This document shows, piece by piece, positions 10,971 through 19,137 of a stretch of DNA of 64,000 nucleotides (position 1 is its first letter; every line of letters begins with the position of its first letter). This stretch comes from Afipia felis ATCC 53690 (lineage in GTDB: Bacteria; Pseudomonadota; Alphaproteobacteria; Rhizobiales; Xanthobacteraceae): positions 1,674,001 to 1,738,000 of the forward strand of contig NZ_KB375270.1 in assembly GCF_000314735.2 (NCBI RefSeq), given 5' to 3'. Made by a program: the position numbers and the translations under genes. Under the pieces are notes generated by a model that ran no database searches, was not told where the DNA came from, and saw only the letters and a program-made list of their open reading frames with translations.

Positions 10971-11145
10971 CAAAGTCTCCCGGCTTTCATGTGACGCGCT
11001 CTTATCGATTAAACGCGGCGAAGCATCATCGACCTAGCAATTTATTCCATCGCCTCTCACAAAAATCTCACCTCGTGCGATTCTGGTGTCATGGTACTTT
11101 TCTCAGCGAGTGGCCCGGCAAGTGGCCGCCTTGGGGAGAAACAAT

Positions 11146-12201
11146 ATGAAATTGTTCTACGCCTGCCTCGCGATAACTCTCGCCGCTTTTTCGCTCGGCG
11201 CAGCCAAAGCTGCCGATTATCCCCCACCGAAACAGGGCGACTTCATCGCCAAGAATTTCAAGTTTCACACCGGCGAGACCATGCCGGAGCTGAAGCTGCA
11301 TTACACCACCGTGGGCGAACCCACGGGGCAGCCGGTTCTGGTGCTGCATGGCTCCGGCGGCAGCGCGCAGACCATGCTGACGCCGACCTTCGCGGGAGAG
11401 CTGTTCGGTCCCGGCCAGCCGCTCGACGCCACCAAATATTTCATCATCCTTCCGGATGGCATCGGTCATGGCAAATCCGCCAAGCCGTCCGACGGCATGA
11501 AAACCGCGTTTCCAAAATACGACTATGACGACATGGTCGAGGCGCAGTATCGCCTCGTGACCGAGGGACTTGGCGTCAAGCACGTGCGGCTCATCATTGG
11601 TAATTCGATGGGCGGCATGCACACATGGCTCTGGGGCGAGAAGTATCCCTCCTTCATGGATGCACTGGTGCCGATGGCCTCGCAGCCGACCGAGATGGCG
11701 GCCCGCAACTGGCTGTTACGTCGCGCAATGCTGGAGACGATCCGCAACGATCCCGGCTACATGAACGGCAACTACACGACGCAGCCGCCGATGATCAAAT
11801 ACGCGGTGGCGGCGTTCGGCCTCGCGTCGGCTGGCGGCACGCTCGGTTACCAGACACTCGCGCCCACCGGCGAGAAGGCCGACAAGATGTATGATGCACG
11901 CATCAATGGGCCCTTCCACGCCGATGCCAACGACTTCGTCTATCAGTGGGAGGCGTCGCACGACTACAACCCCTCCCCTGCGCTGGACAGGATCACAGCG
12001 CCGGTTCTGCTCATCAATGCGGCCGACGACGAACGCAACCCGCCGGAAACCGGCGTGACGGACGCCGCGATGAAGCGCGTGAAGAACGGGAAGATTTATC
12101 TCATTCCGGCGAGCACACAGACGCGCGGCCACCTGACCACGGGGAATGCGAAGTTCTACAGCGAGCCACTTCGCGATTTCCTCGCCCAAACGGCGAAGTG
12201 A
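11146..12201 (+). CDS. Exported alpha/beta hydrolase, homoserine acetyltransferase-like
   Basis: 351-residue protein with a Sec signal peptide (MKLFYACLAITLAAFSLGAAKA). The mature part has the MetX-like hydrolase order: oxyanion-region LVLHGSGGS, nucleophile elbow LIIGNSMGGMHTW (Ser), acid in INAADDERNPP and His in TRGHLTTGN. Proteins with this layout are usually annotated as alpha/beta hydrolases or homoserine O-acetyltransferases, but an exported protein is unlikely to make methionine precursors; a periplasmic ester or thioester substrate is more plausible (inference). GGGGAG precedes the ATG. A strong terminator follows. Confidence 0.87.
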   Translation: MKLFYACLAITLAAFSLGAAKAADYPPPKQGDFIAKNFKFHTGETMPELKLHYTTVGEPTGQPVLVLHGSGGSAQTMLTPTFAGELFGPGQPLDATKYFIILPDGIGHGKSAKPSDGMKTAFPKYDYDDMVEAQYRLVTEGLGVKHVRLIIGNSMGGMHTWLWGEKYPSFMDALVPMASQPTEMAARNWLLRRAMLETIRNDPGYMNGNYTTQPPMIKYAVAAFGLASAGGTLGYQTLAPTGEKADKMYDARINGPFHADANDFVYQWEASHDYNPSPALDRITAPVLLINAADDERNPPETGVTDAAMKRVKNGKIYLIPASTQTRGHLTTGNAKFYSEPLRDFLAQTAK

Positions 12202-12240
12202 GGCAGGCGCGGTACCGCTCCGCCCTTGCAACAAACAAAA

Positions 12241-12267
12241 AGCCCCGATCCCTGGCCGGGGCTTTTT
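12241..12267 (+). terminator. Intrinsic terminator after the exported hydrolase
   Basis: AGCCCCG / CGGGGCT stem with a nine-base loop and five T, preceded by an A-run, 39 bases after the stop codon. Confidence 0.9.
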
Positions 12268-12384
12268 GACATTTTTTTCAGCACGGCGATCAAAATCAGA
12301 GCCACTTCCGACGTTCGCGCGTCTTGCCGGAATCATTCCGCTCGGCATAGTTCGAAGGGCAAGGATTCCTCTGCGAGGCGCCGC

Positions 12385-13065
12385 ATGAAATACCTGACCC
12401 ACCCGCTCACCATCGCGATCCTGCTGGCGTTCAATGGCGGTGTCGTCGACACCGCGGGCTTTCTCGGCCTGCACGGCCTGTTCGTTGCCCATGTCACCGG
12501 CAACTTCGTGACGATGGGCGCGGCGATCGTCGGCGGCGGTCAGGGCTTCATCGGCAAACTGCTGGCATTGCCGGAATTCGTGATCGTGGTGGCCCTCGCC
12601 CGTCTCGCCGGGACGACGATGCGGCGATGGAATTGGCCGGCCATGCCGATCCTGTTCGTCACCATGATCCTGCTGCTCATTACATTCAGCGGCATGGCCA
12701 TCTGGCACGGACCATTCTCCGATGGCGACTCGCCGATCGCGCTGTGGACCAGCGCTGCGGGCGTCGCCGCGATGGCGATGCAGACCGCCGTGCAGCGGGT
12801 GCACCTCGCTGACATGCCGCCCTCCACCATGATGACGGGCTCCACCGTGCAGGCGACGCTCGACGCGGTCGATCTCATCACCCATGCCCATCCCGAACAG
12901 AAGGCGGCCACGCGCGCGCGGTTCAACCGGCTGTGCGGCACCATCGCGGCCTTTGCCTGCGGCTGCGCGATTTCTGCATTGCTGTTTTCCTATGTCGGCT
13001 TCTGGTGCCTGCTTCTCGCCATCGTCGTCGCCATGTGCGCCACCGACCTGCAGTCGTCCCGCTAG
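12385..13065 (+). CDS. DUF1275 (YoaK-like) membrane protein
   Basis: 226-residue protein with about six membrane helices. Family signature near the N-terminus: AFNGGVVDTAGFLGLHGLFVAHVTGNFVTMGAAIV, then MAMQTAVQRVHLADMPPSTMMTGSTVQATLDAVDLI, as in DUF1275 proteins, whose transport or other role is unknown. ATG 12385 follows GCGAGG. The frame is open to 12226, but that part runs through the preceding terminator and is not coding. The next gene begins 71 bases downstream on the same strand. Confidence 0.88.
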   Translation: MKYLTHPLTIAILLAFNGGVVDTAGFLGLHGLFVAHVTGNFVTMGAAIVGGGQGFIGKLLALPEFVIVVALARLAGTTMRRWNWPAMPILFVTMILLLITFSGMAIWHGPFSDGDSPIALWTSAAGVAAMAMQTAVQRVHLADMPPSTMMTGSTVQATLDAVDLITHAHPEQKAATRARFNRLCGTIAAFACGCAISALLFSYVGFWCLLLAIVVAMCATDLQSSR

Positions 13066-13136
13066 GCTTGCACGCGCAGGCTCTTGCACCGAGCCACGTC
13101 CGGCTGCAGACTGACGGCTCTCGTGGGGGCGCGAGT

Positions 13137-13727
13137 GTGCATAAGAGGATAGCATCCAGCATCGCGATTGCGGCGCTCGCAGCTTCTGTGGCTGCGTGCA
13201 GCACGCGCGATTCATCCGTCTTCCAGAACGAGGCCAACACAACCGCTGCCGGCAACTGGCGGATCGAACGGACGCCCGACCGCATCACCGGCGTGCCGGT
13301 GCCGAGTGCGCAGCTTGCGACGACACAGTCCTCCAACAGCGCGGCGCCTCATTCGAAGCCCGCAGTCATTCAACTCACCTGTTTCGAGAACAGGCCGATT
13401 GTCCGCTTCTCATTCGAGTTCAAGATCGGCAGCGATCTGAATTCAGTGCTCGGCTATCGGTTCGACGACAGACCCGGCCACGACAACGTGCCCTCGCGCG
13501 TGCTGCTCGGCTACAGGGTGATCGTGATCGAGGATAGCGCAGCGGTGGCGCAGTTCACGGACGAATTGTCGGCGTCCAAGTCACTGGTGGTGCGGATCAG
13601 GTCGCTGAATGCGGGCCGCACCGTGGCGGACTTCCAGACCGACGGCGGCAAGGCCGCGATCGATGCCGTCCTTACAAATTGTCCCGCAGCAGCGGAGCCG
13701 ATGCGGGACAAGAGAGCAAAATCGTAA
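13137..13727 (+). CDS. Putative lipoprotein, hypothetical
   Basis: 196 residues from a GTG start at 13137 with GTGGGGG upstream. The N-terminus is a basic n-region plus hydrophobic stretch ending in the lipobox VAAC (Cys 21), so the product should be a lipid-anchored envelope protein. The mature part has an unstructured Ser/Thr/Pro linker and then a folded region containing VIQLTCFENRPIVRFSFEFKIG, GYRFDDRPGH and VVRIRSLNAGRTVADFQTDGG, with two Cys (CFENRP, TNCPAA) that could form a disulfide. I do not recognise the family. It converges on bfr with an 18-base gap. Confidence 0.72.
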   Translation: MHKRIASSIAIAALAASVAACSTRDSSVFQNEANTTAAGNWRIERTPDRITGVPVPSAQLATTQSSNSAAPHSKPAVIQLTCFENRPIVRFSFEFKIGSDLNSVLGYRFDDRPGHDNVPSRVLLGYRVIVIEDSAAVAQFTDELSASKSLVVRIRSLNAGRTVADFQTDGGKAAIDAVLTNCPAAAEPMRDKRAKS

Positions 13728-13745
13728 AACGCGTTATGGAAGCGA

Positions 13746-14246
13746 TCAGCCTTCGCCCGGCGGATTTTCGTCGCCGATATGGCCCATGTGACGCTGCTGA
13801 TAGAGCTGGATGCCGATGCGCTCGACGAGATCGAGCTGGGTTTCGAGGAAGTCGATATGGCCTTCCTCATCCTTCATCAGCGATTCGAACAGGTCACGCG
13901 ACACGTAGTCCTTGACGCTGTGGCAGTAGGTGGCGGCTTCCTGATAGAGATCGCGCGCGCCGTGCTCGGCGGCGAGGTCGCACTCCAGGATTTCCTTGAC
14001 GTTCTGGCCGATGCGCAGCGGATCCAGAACCTGCATGTTCGGGAACCCTTCCAGGAACAGGATGCGATCGGTGAAGCGATCGGCGTGATGCATCTCCTCG
14101 ATCGATTCCTTGCGCCACTGCTTGGCCATTTCCTTCAGACCCCAATTATCCAGCAGACGGAAATGGAGCCAGTACTGGTTGATGGCCGTGAGTTCGCTCC
14201 GCAGACCCTTGTTCAGATAATCGACAACCTTCGGATCACCCTTCAT
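13746..14246 (-). CDS. bfr: Bacterioferritin
   Basis: 166-residue haem-containing ferritin storing iron as a 24-mer cage. All ferroxidase ligands are present at the standard positions: E18, E51, H54, E94, E127, H130; the haem-ligating Met is M52 (EEMHHADR). ATG 14246 gives the classic start [18 protein letters not shown] and has GAGGAG five bases upstream; a GTG two codons earlier would crowd that site. An Irr-type iron control element lies 36-52 bases upstream, and bfd is the next gene upstream on the same strand. Confidence 0.97.
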   Translation of the reverse strand: MKGDPKVVDYLNKGLRSELTAINQYWLHFRLLDNWGLKEMAKQWRKESIEEMHHADRFTDRILFLEGFPNMQVLDPLRIGQNVKEILECDLAAEHGARDLYQEAATYCHSVKDYVSRDLFESLMKDEEGHIDFLETQLDLVERIGIQLYQQRHMGHIGDENPPGEG

Positions 14247-14281
14247 AGCCACTCCTCATTCCAAAACGGGCCAAAACCTAA

Positions 14282-14298
14282 TTTAGAACGTTTCTAAA
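14282..14298. promoter_or_regulatory. Iron control element (Irr box) upstream of bfr
   Basis: Perfect inverted repeat TTTAGAA-CGT-TTCTAAA. This matches the ICE motif known to be bound by Irr, the haem-responsive Fur-family regulator of Rhizobiales. Established knowledge: under iron limitation Irr represses iron-storage genes such as bfr. The position between bfd and bfr, close to the bfr start, suggests overlap with a bfr promoter and therefore independent control of bfr from bfd. Confidence 0.88.
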
Positions 14299-14369
14299 TC
14301 AGATTTGGAGCCCGGGCAAGCCTGCACGGGCGCATGAGGTCGTCGGTGGAAAACGTGAGGGCTACGGGA

Positions 14370-14639
14370 TCAGGCCGCTTCGGTGAGGGAAGCTTCTTCA
14401 ACGGAATCAGTGTTGTCCGCCACAGCAGCGGTATGCGGGCAACCGGCGCAGCAGGATTTGGCGCAGGTCCCGAGAGCTTCGTCCATGATCTTGCGGATGG
14501 TGCGGGCACAACGGCCACACTGGGCGCTGCAACCGAGGCACCCATAGACCTGCCCTGCCGTCCGGGGAGGCTGCTTTGTGTCAGTGACGACACCGCGAAC
14601 ATCGTGGTCGCTCAACACATTGCAGGAACAGACGATCAT
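14370..14639 (-). CDS. bfd: Bacterioferritin-associated ferredoxin
   Basis: 89-residue [2Fe-2S] protein that delivers electrons to bacterioferritin for iron release. Cluster ligands follow the Bfd pattern: C4 and C6 (MIVCSCNVLSD) and C41-x2-C44 (QCGRC). Two more Cys (C34, C37) and a C-terminal Cys group (C59, C63, C64, C67) are extra, which is common in alphaproteobacterial versions but not essential. Start chosen at MIVCSC; an ATG four codons upstream is also in frame and neither has a strong ribosome binding site. Lies 123 bases upstream of bfr, same strand. Confidence 0.93.
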   Translation of the reverse strand: MIVCSCNVLSDHDVRGVVTDTKQPPRTAGQVYGCLGCSAQCGRCARTIRKIMDEALGTCAKSCCAGCPHTAAVADNTDSVEEASLTEAA

Positions 14640-14998
14640 CAGCACCAACATTTGGCGGTAAGAGAGGCCCTCTCCGATATGTCATCCTCCCTGACCGGAT
14701 GCAAAAGCAAAACGCCCAGTTTCAAGCTATTCCAAACTGGACCGTTTCCAGGTTCCGTCTCAACTCGCATCCCTCCCAGTCGGCCCGTTCCGCAAGAATT
14801 GGACGCTAACCGATCAACAATCATGGACGAGTGTTACGGCAAAACTGCATAACCTCACGAAAGTCCAATAATTCCAATAATTTAAATTATCCCCAGCGCT
14901 GGCGCATTGGCGGTTTCTTAACCGCTTGATCGCATTTTGGTCACATAGCGCACGTACGTCGCGCATGCCTGAACCCCGAAAAATACGAAGTGAGGACC
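14640..14998. other. Divergent promoter region bfd / Spy-like gene
   Basis: 359 bases without a convincing gene. It holds an imperfect inverted repeat AAACTGGA-N5-TCCAGGTT (14734-14754), about 95 bases upstream of bfd, and an AT-rich patch (TTCCAATAATTTAAATTATC, around 14868-14890) before the divergent gene. The repeat does not match the Irr consensus. Confidence 0.45.
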
Positions 14999-15355
14999 AT
15001 GCGGATACTTCCGATTGCCATTGCTGTTGCCCTGATGTCGATGAGCGCCCCCGTTGTCGCACAGGAAGCATCGGTCACGCCCGCCAAGGTTTCCACCTTC
15101 CGTATCGCGATGAGCGAAGTGGCGATCATGCGCTGCCACGCAGCGCTCAAGCTCAAGGCCGAGCAGGAGAAGTACTGGCCGGCGGTCGTCGCGGCCCTGC
15201 GCGCGCTGTCGCGCGGCCCGGTCACCGAGGAAGCGGTTCGCCGCGCGGCTCCGTCCGTCACGCCACTCCTGGAAACTCTCGATGAGCGGCAGCGTCAGGT
15301 GGCGATGAATTTCGCGCAGCGCGCGGGCCTCACGCAGTACGCTTCCCTCTTCTGA
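14999..15355 (+). CDS. Small exported helical protein, Spy/CpxP (LTXXQ)-like
   Basis: 118 residues: signal peptide (MRILPIAIAVALMSMSAPVVAQ, cut near residue 22) then an all-helical domain. The segment LKLKAEQEKYWPAVVAALRALSR resembles the LTxxQ-type helix of Spy/CpxP-family periplasmic proteins as found in Bradyrhizobium-like genomes, although the LTxxQ motif itself is changed. A chaperone-like or envelope stress role is inference. GAGGA precedes ATG 14999. A strong terminator follows. Confidence 0.72.
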   Translation: MRILPIAIAVALMSMSAPVVAQEASVTPAKVSTFRIAMSEVAIMRCHAALKLKAEQEKYWPAVVAALRALSRGPVTEEAVRRAAPSVTPLLETLDERQRQVAMNFAQRAGLTQYASLF

Positions 15356-15388
15356 TATTTTCGCATCGCCTCGGCGATGTCAGATCCG

Positions 15389-15435
15389 GGCTCCGGCGCT
15401 GTGCGATGCAATCGGCACAGTGCCGGAGCCTTTTT
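15389..15435 (+). terminator. Intrinsic terminator after the Spy-like gene
   Basis: Long stem GGCTCCGGCGCTGTGC / GCACAGTGCCGGAGCC (15 Watson-Crick pairs plus one G-T wobble), ten-base loop, then five T. Confidence 0.92.
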
Positions 15436-15589
15436 CGTTTCGGAAGATCGAATGCGCGCCATTCATCTCGCCTGCCGATGTTGTGATGAAAATATCGTCC
15501 GCCTCCACCACGAACAGCATGGCGTTTTTGGCACGTACCATGCATGACACGGTTCTGATCAAACAACTCACCGTCGGCATGCCCTGCAC

Positions 15590-16918
15590 ATGACACCTTT
15601 CCGAAACGAACGTCACGCACGCCTTGCCCGAGTGATTTCAGCCCGCTGGCAGCGACGGGCCATCTTCCTGCTGGGCGGCGTTGCAGTGGGTGGCGCGGCG
15701 GTGGGGCTGGCCCTGGCGGCCGATCAGGCACAGGCCGCATTCGCAATGCTGATCGCGAAAGCGCGCTACGCCTCGCTTCTGGTGACGCCGCTCGGCTTCA
15801 TGCTGTCGGTTTATCTGACCAACAAATATTTCCAGAACGCGCAGGGAAGCGGCATTCCGCAGGCGATTGCCGCGCGTCACCTCACCGATCCGAACGCCCG
15901 CAACACACTGGTTTCGATCCGCATTGCCATCGGCAAGGTGCTGCTGACGCTACTCGGCCTCCTCTGCGGCGCATCGGTCGGACGCGAAGGCCCGACGGTG
16001 CAGGTCGGCGCATCGATCATGTTCGCGCTCGGCCGTTTTTCTCCGCGCCGACAGCCCGGCCTGATCCTTGCGGGCTCCGCGGCTGGCGTTGCGGCGGCCT
16101 TCAATACGCCGCTTGCGGGCATCGTATTCGGCATCGAGGAAATGAGCCGCGCGTTCGAGACGCGAACCAGCAGTCTCATCATCGCGGCCGTCATCGCCGC
16201 AGGCCTGACGTCGCTCGCACTGATGGGCAACTACTCCTATTTCGGCAGCACGCCTGCGACGCTTCGCGTGGGCATGGACTGGCTCGCCGTTCCGGTGTGC
16301 GGTGTCGTCGGTGGCCTTGCGGGCGGCCTGTTCAGCCGCATTCTCATTCTGATGGCGCGCGGGATTCGAAATCCCGCTGGCCGCGCGATCAAAAGCCATC
16401 CACTGCTGTTCGCGCTGGTGTGCGGCTTCGCCGTCGCGATCTGCGGAATTGTATCGGGCGATACGATCTACGGCACCGGCTATGCGCAAGTGAAGGCCGC
16501 GCTCGAGGGCGGACACCCCCTGCCGGAAAGTTTCGGCGTACTGAAGTTTCTGGCGACGACGTTTGCCGCGATCGGCGGCATCCCCGGCGGCATTTTCTCG
16601 CCATCGCTGGCGATCGGCGCGGGTCTCGGCGCCAATATCGCGGCGCTGTTTCACGACACCGCCTTGAGCGCCCTGATGCTGCTCGGGATGGTGTCCTACT
16701 TTGCCGGCGTGGTGCAGGCACCCATCACCGCCTTCGTGATCGTGACCGAGATGACCGACAACCACGCGATGGTGGTGCCGCTGATGACGGCGTCGCTGAT
16801 CGCCTACGCGAGCTCGCGCTTGATTTGCACGGAAGGCGTGTATCACGCATTGGCAAAAGGCTTTGCCGCCGAGGCTGAGCGGCTCCAGACGACACCTGCC
16901 GCCGCGAAAGCGAATTAG
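15590..16918 (+). CDS. clcA: ClC-family chloride/proton antiporter
   Basis: 442-residue membrane protein with the three ClC selectivity-filter motifs: GSGIPQA, GREGPTVQVG (gating Glu) and GGIPGGIFSPSLAIGA. The GIEEM sequence retains the internal proton-pathway Glu, and EGVYHALAKGF carries the probable chloride-coordinating Tyr, so an H+/Cl- exchanger is more likely than a channel. There is no C-terminal CBS pair. Probably used in acid resistance or ion homeostasis. No good ribosome binding site precedes ATG 15590. Monocistronic. Confidence 0.93.
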   Translation: MTPFRNERHARLARVISARWQRRAIFLLGGVAVGGAAVGLALAADQAQAAFAMLIAKARYASLLVTPLGFMLSVYLTNKYFQNAQGSGIPQAIAARHLTDPNARNTLVSIRIAIGKVLLTLLGLLCGASVGREGPTVQVGASIMFALGRFSPRRQPGLILAGSAAGVAAAFNTPLAGIVFGIEEMSRAFETRTSSLIIAAVIAAGLTSLALMGNYSYFGSTPATLRVGMDWLAVPVCGVVGGLAGGLFSRILILMARGIRNPAGRAIKSHPLLFALVCGFAVAICGIVSGDTIYGTGYAQVKAALEGGHPLPESFGVLKFLATTFAAIGGIPGGIFSPSLAIGAGLGANIAALFHDTALSALMLLGMVSYFAGVVQAPITAFVIVTEMTDNHAMVVPLMTASLIAYASSRLICTEGVYHALAKGFAAEAERLQTTPAAAKAN

Positions 16919-17217
16919 GGTTTCGATTCTCTTTCCACGCGTTTCCTCGCGCTCATCGACAGTCGGATTCCGGCAGCCGGGATGCTCGACGAAGGCTCGG
17001 CGCGATATTTCGATCGTTTGGAATTGTTCTCAAATTCAATGCCTTGTGAGCGCCTTAATTCGAAATTCAGGCCTGAATATCCGAATTTTTGCTGCGCGGA
17101 TTAAAAGTTCGTGGCAGAAAGCAGGCGCGCCCGTTCAGCCTCCATTCAAAGCGTCCGGTGCAACCTTCAGGCGCGGTGACCGTTGTCCGGGCCGTTCATA
17201 ATTCGAAAGGTGAAGCC
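16919..17217 (+). other. Intergenic region with a nested palindrome
   Basis: 299 bases between clcA and a small secreted protein gene. At 17057-17087 there is an imperfect palindrome AATTCG-N2-ATTCAGG / CCTGAAT-N3-CGAATT followed by TTT. It may be a weak clcA terminator or an operator for the following gene; no gene is visible. Confidence 0.45.
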
Positions 17218-17502
17218 ATGAAGAAGATGATCCTGGCAGCCGCAGCGGCCGTCACGCTTGCAGCAGCAAGCCTCGTTGCGCCTGCGCCGGCAAGTGCGCG
17301 CGACGGAGGTGCCGTCGCTGCGGGCGTCCTCGGTGGTCTCGCCGCAGGCGCCATCATTGGCGGCGCTGCCGCGTCCGCTCCTCCGCCGGCCTATTACGGC
17401 CCCGGCCCGGCTTACGTCGCCGGCCCGCCCTGCTACTGGCGCCGTGAGCGCTTCTGGGACGGTTACGGCTGGCGCGTCCGTCGCGTTCAGATCTGCGACT
17501 AA
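17218..17502 (+). CDS. Small secreted Gly-rich protein with WDGYGW tail
   Basis: 94 residues: signal peptide (MKKMILAAAAAVTLAAASLVAPAPASA), a glycine-zipper-like segment (AAGVLGGLAAGAIIGGAAA), a Pro/Tyr/Gly linker (PPPAYYGPGPAYVAGPP) and a C-terminal module containing RERFWDGYGWRVRRVQIC with one Cys on each side. Small proteins with this tail are frequent in Bradyrhizobium-like genomes; function unknown. AAAGGTGAAGCC precedes the ATG. The shorter paralogue starts 134 bases downstream, beyond a terminator. Confidence 0.8.
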   Translation: MKKMILAAAAAVTLAAASLVAPAPASARDGGAVAAGVLGGLAAGAIIGGAAASAPPPAYYGPGPAYVAGPPCYWRRERFWDGYGWRVRRVQICD

Positions 17503-17535
17503 GCCATTCAGAAGCCGTTTAAGGCTTTGAATACC

Positions 17536-17569
17536 AACCCCCCTGCCGATCAATCGGCAGGGGGGTTTT
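17536..17569 (+). terminator. Intrinsic terminator between the two WDGYGW genes
   Basis: AACCCCCCTGCCGAT / ATCGGCAGGGGGGTT 15-bp stem with only two loop bases if fully paired, followed by TTTT. It separates the two paralogous genes into different transcripts. Confidence 0.9.
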
Positions 17570-17636
17570 GATTCCGATCCCTTAAGGATTGCCATTTCTA
17601 TTAGCGGGACCACCCGACTGCTCCGAGGAGAGGTCC

Positions 17637-17849
17637 ATGAAGGCCCTGTGCGCCCTGTTCATCATTGCAACAGCCTCGGCCCTGCTCGCCGGTGCGATGC
17701 CGGCCATCGCTGCCGATCTTCCGGACAACCGCGCACCGGTTTATGTCCCGCCGCCGCGAGTCTATGTCGTGCCGGGATGCCGTCTCGGCACCGAGCGCTG
17801 GTGGGATGGCTACGGCTGGCACGTCCGAAGCATTCAGGTCTGCAACTGA
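17637..17849 (+). CDS. Small secreted protein with WDGYGW tail (paralogue)
   Basis: 70 residues: signal peptide (MKALCALFIIATASALLAGAMPAIA), short Pro/Tyr/Val linker (YVPPPRVYVVPG) and a C-terminal module CRLGTERWWDGYGWHVRSIQ ending VCN. The last 24 residues align with the tail of the preceding gene, so the two are tandem paralogues; this copy lacks the glycine-rich insert. GAGGAGAGG gives a strong ribosome binding site. Converges on the lytic transglycosylase with a 19-base gap and no clear terminator. Confidence 0.8.
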   Translation: MKALCALFIIATASALLAGAMPAIAADLPDNRAPVYVPPPRVYVVPGCRLGTERWWDGYGWHVRSIQVCN

Positions 17850-17868
17850 TCGCGCAACGGCGTAAAGA

Positions 17869-19137
17869 TCAGCGTCCCGCCTGCATCGCCCGCAACACGC
17901 TTTCGCTCGGCCAGCAATCGACCTTCAATCCCGCGCGCTTCTGATAGGCGCCAAGCGCTGCGCGCGTCAGCATGCCCGCCTTGCCGTCAATCTTGTCGGT
18001 GTAAAGACCGATGCTCGTGAGCCTGCGTTGCATCGCCTCGACATCGGCGGTGCGCAATTGCGATGACGCCGACCACGCCGTTGCAAACGGCTGGCCGTCA
18101 TTCATCCGGTCGCTGAGGTGGCCAACGAACAGCACATAGAGGTCGGAGAAGTTGTATTCCTTGATGACGAAGTAGTTCTTCGTCACCAGGAAGGAAGGGC
18201 CGTAGATGCCCTCGACCTGCAACAGCGAAGCGGGCGTTGCTTTCTCGGCCGCGCTCAAACGCTGGCCGCGAACCGGCACGAATCCTTCGCGCAGCCATTC
18301 GCTGAGTGGCTTCGTCACCTCCGGCACGCCTTCGGTACAATCCGCTTGCGGCGGCGCCTTCACTTCATAGGCCCAGCGGATGCCGCGCTGCCAGCCTTTG
18401 TTGACGAGCTGCTGCGCGGCCGAGGCGAGAGCGTCCGGCACCGAAGTCCAGATGTTGACGTGTCCGTCTCTATCGAAATCTACGCCGTGCTTGGCGAGCT
18501 CGGACGGCAGGAACTGTGTCAGCCCCGTCGCGCCGCCCCAGGACGTCCGCAACCCCTTGCGCGTGACGTCGCCATGCTGGATCAGCTTCAGCGCCTCGAT
18601 GAACTCTCCCCGATACTGCTCCTTACGGCGGCCGACATAGGCCTGCGTCGCAAGCACCGTCAGCCCGTCATAGGGCAACTGATAGCGGCCGTAATCGGTC
18701 TCCCGTCCCCAGATCGCGAGAATGATAGTGCCCGGCACGCCAAAGCGGCGCTCGATGGCGGCAAGCGTATCGCGATATTTCGCGGCCAGTTGCTGACCAT
18801 CGACGGCAAGCCGCGCGATGCGCGCTTCTTTGACATAATCCGCTGGCACCTGGACGAATTCAGCCTGCGACGGCGCACCGGTTTTGGGCCGGCCCGGCAG
18901 CATCAGATCCGGCAGCTTGTAATCGGGCTTGAGGTCGCGCGTCTGCGTCTCGAACGTCGCGCGCGTGATGCCGGCCTTCTCCGCGTCCGGCCAGAGCGAC
19001 GCGATGAAGCGGGTGAAGCCTTCATCGGCGGCGCGGGCGGGTGCCGTCCGACCGAGACAGAGTGCAAGGCCAAGACAAAGCGCCAGCGCAAAACCGCGGC
19101 AACTGATTGTCCTTGCGACCAAGTCCTGTCCCCTCAA
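17869..19137 (-). CDS. Lytic murein transglycosylase, MltB type with peptidoglycan-binding domain
   Basis: 422 residues that cleave the glycan strand of peptidoglycan to 1,6-anhydro products in the periplasm. Signal peptide to about residue 37 (no lipobox). Catalytic domain about residues 40-345 with the MltB signature AIWGRETDYGRYQ, catalytic Glu 146, then TSWGGATGLTQFLPSEL. C-terminal PG_binding_1 domain from about residue 360 (VEAMQRRLTSIGLYTDKIDGKAGMLTRAALGAYQ). Its ATG overlaps the stop codon of yqhA by four bases, so the two are translationally coupled. Confidence 0.93.
   Translation of the reverse strand: MRGQDLVARTISCRGFALALCLGLALCLGRTAPARAADEGFTRFIASLWPDAEKAGITRATFETQTRDLKPDYKLPDLMLPGRPKTGAPSQAEFVQVPADYVKEARIARLAVDGQQLAAKYRDTLAAIERRFGVPGTIILAIWGRETDYGRYQLPYDGLTVLATQAYVGRRKEQYRGEFIEALKLIQHGDVTRKGLRTSWGGATGLTQFLPSELAKHGVDFDRDGHVNIWTSVPDALASAAQQLVNKGWQRGIRWAYEVKAPPQADCTEGVPEVTKPLSEWLREGFVPVRGQRLSAAEKATPASLLQVEGIYGPSFLVTKNYFVIKEYNFSDLYVLFVGHLSDRMNDGQPFATAWSASSQLRTADVEAMQRRLTSIGLYTDKIDGKAGMLTRAALGAYQKRAGLKVDCWPSESVLRAMQAGR

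Noticed and set aside
14734..14754. Inverted repeat AAACTGGA-N5-TCCAGGTT upstream of bfd considered as a second Irr box
   Set aside because: Arms and spacing differ from TTTAGAA-N3-TTCTAAA; one mismatch between arms. Only an unassigned repeat.
15380..15616. 78-codon minus-strand frame upstream of clcA
   Set aside because: Its 3' end runs through a strong plus-strand terminator stem, it overlaps the clcA start and has no recognised domain; a real gene cannot be excluded but is not supported.
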